Shown: positions 23,249-24,310 of the stretch, piece after piece
How positions within the stretch are numbered: position 1 is the first letter of the stretch
Layout of the letters: every line of letters begins with the position of its first letter
DNA from: an uncultured Clostridia bacterium
Lineage (GTDB): Bacteria > Bacillota > Clostridia > Christensenellales > Borkfalkiaceae
Assembly (NCBI GenBank): GCA_959605945.1
Contig: CAUHGY010000024.1
Location: 1-24,310, forward strand
Length of the DNA stretch: 24,310 nucleotides
Reading direction: 5' to 3'
The notes under the pieces: model-generated
Told to the model about the DNA's origin: nothing
Databases searched by the model: none
The model's input: the letters and a program-made list of their open reading frames with translations, nothing else
Translations under genes and position numbers: made by a program

Positions 23249-24194
23249 AGAAAGCAGACTTGCAGAAAAGCTGAAAGCCGAAAAAAGCGCGGCGCTTTTT
23301 TGTCATGTTCGGCCCGACGGAGATGCTCTCGGAAGCGCTTGCGCGCTTGCCGCAGCGCTTGAAAGCGTCGGCGTGCGGTGCAATGTGTTCTGCGACGATG
23401 CCGTTCCCGAAAAATTCGCTTTTTCAGAAAAGATCCGCTGCGTCAGGTCTGATTTCAATGGAGAATACGGCGCTCTTATCGCCGTGGATTCGGCGGATAT
23501 TTCCAGGCTCGGAAGATTTGCCGAAAGCTTTGTGTCGCATCCGAACACTTACAATATAGATCATCACGTGTCCAATACGCGTTATGCGAAAATAAACTTC
23601 GTAAAAGACAGTGCAAGCAATTCCGAAAATGTATTTTCGCTTATTAAAGCCATGGGCGTTAAAGCAGATTCTTCGACGGCGGAACTTCTTGCAATGGGAA
23701 TACTGACCGATACGGGCAATTTTAAGCATAAAAACGTGACGGCCGGCACTTTTGCAACCGCAGGAGAGTTGCTTTTACTCGGCGCCGATTTCAATAAACT
23801 GAATTATCTGATGTTTTCAAAACAGACCAGGGCACGCGCCGCGCTTTTCGGGAGAGCGATGAGTAAAATACGTTATTTTTGTTCGGACAGAATAGCCGTG
23901 GTGTCCGTCCGTGCCGAAGACCTTGCCGCGAGCGGTGCGGAAAGCTGGGAAACCGAAGGTTTCATCGATTTTGTAATGGGTATCGAAGGCGTCGACGTAG
24001 GCGTGTGTATTCTTGAAAGCGGTAAAAATAAATTTAAAGTCAGCTTTCGCTCCAAAGGAGCGGACGTAAACGCCGTGGCAGGCGTTTTCGGCGGCGGCGG
24101 ACACGTGCTTGCGAGCGGCTGCATGATTTACGGCGAATACGAGGAAGCCGTGGACAGAATACGCTGCGCTGTGGCGCGTTATTTACCCGACTGA
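23241..24194 (+). CDS. nrnA: DHH/DHHA1 phosphoesterase, NrnA-type oligoribonuclease/pAp phosphatase
   Basis: A cytoplasmic metal-dependent phosphoesterase of 317 residues. The DHH domain motifs are present: HVRPDGDALGSACAL (motif I), AVDSADISRL (motif II), NIDHHVSNTRYAKINFV (the DHH motif itself) and GILTDTGNFKHKNVT (motif IV). The DHHA1 domain ends with the substrate-binding FGGGGHVLASGC motif. NrnA of B. subtilis degrades nanoRNA and dephosphorylates pAp; some relatives act on cyclic dinucleotides or their products, so the precise substrate is inferred. The start is a GTG at 23241 with AAAGGAGAG at 23226-23233. It overlaps rbfA by 8 bases, and truB begins 2 bases after its stop. Confidence 0.92.
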   Translation: MIEESRLAEKLKAEKSAALFCHVRPDGDALGSACALAAALESVGVRCNVFCDDAVPEKFAFSEKIRCVRSDFNGEYGALIAVDSADISRLGRFAESFVSHPNTYNIDHHVSNTRYAKINFVKDSASNSENVFSLIKAMGVKADSSTAELLAMGILTDTGNFKHKNVTAGTFATAGELLLLGADFNKLNYLMFSKQTRARAALFGRAMSKIRYFCSDRIAVVSVRAEDLAASGAESWETEGFIDFVMGIEGVDVGVCILESGKNKFKVSFRSKGADVNAVAGVFGGGGHVLASGCMIYGEYEEAVDRIRCAVARYLPD

Positions 24195-24196
24195 TT

Positions 24197-24310
24197 ATGA
24201 ACGGCTTTATAAATCTGATAAAACCGCAGGGTATGAGTTCGGCTTATGCTGCGGGTGCGGTCAAAAAGAAATTTAATATGCCTTGCGGACATATGGGAAC
24301 GCTGGACCCC
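24197..24310 (+). CDS. truB: tRNA pseudouridine-55 synthase TruB, 5' part only
   Basis: The first 38 codons of a gene cut by the window edge. The translation begins MNGFINLIKPQGMSSAYAA and ends with GHMGTLDP, the TruB motif whose Asp is the catalytic residue for pseudouridine formation at U55 of tRNA. The third residue of the motif is Met, where Thr or Ala is also common. It starts 2 bases after the nrnA stop. Placement behind rbfA and nrnA is the standard order. Confidence 0.93.
   Translation, partial: MNGFINLIKPQGMSSAYAAGAVKKKFNMPCGHMGTLDP

Noticed and set aside
1..24310. CRISPR arrays, tRNA or rRNA genes, insertion sequences
   Set aside because: No regularly spaced repeats, cloverleaf-like sequence, rRNA segment or transposase was seen.

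Overview
The window looks like chromosomal DNA of an uncultured member of the Clostridia (Firmicutes/Bacillota). The evidence is the Firmicutes-type block ispG - polC locus - rimP - nusA - ylxR - ylxQ - infB - rbfA - nrnA - truB, strong AGGAGG-type ribosome binding sites, a PdaB-like polysaccharide deacetylase of the kind found in spore formers, and moderate-GC, A-rich coding sequence. I cannot name the species; a Christensenellales-like lineage is only a guess.

Layout. Bases 1-6603 hold accessory chromosomal genes: a PdaB-like deacetylase (373-1137) and a tandem OB-fold SSB-like protein (1159-1866), then two strong hairpins between convergent genes. Next is a large membrane-anchored, propeller-like surface protein on the minus strand (2034-4640), a small helical protein behind a perfect consensus promoter (5080-5652), and a second membrane-anchored SH3-like surface protein on the minus strand (5884-6603). 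Bases 6702-14721 are a compact plus-strand phage morphogenesis cassette: terminase large subunit, a TerS-like small protein, portal, scaffold, major capsid protein, connector, beta-propeller tail hub and a coiled-coil protein. This is the gene order of a P22-type podovirus from packaging motor to tail plug. No integrase, repressor, replication, lysis, ejection or tailspike gene is visible on either side. Bases 14722-15138 are intergenic with several hairpins. From 15139 to the end is the housekeeping block.

How the genes work together. The housekeeping block makes an isoprenoid-pathway enzyme (IspG) and the ribosome-maturation, transcription-elongation and translation-initiation factors (RimP, NusA, RnpM/YlxR, YlxQ, IF2, RbfA, NrnA, TruB). 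The rimP operon has its own promoter and a leader terminator placed just ahead of the rimP ribosome binding site, which suggests attenuation.

Two things stand out. First, the phage head cassette is intact but isolated, and could be a domesticated particle-forming unit or an eroded prophage. Second, the gene at the usual polC position encodes only the PolC N-terminal domain, OB fold and proofreading exonuclease. Both the PHP domain and the polymerase are absent, although the exonuclease catalytic residues are kept.
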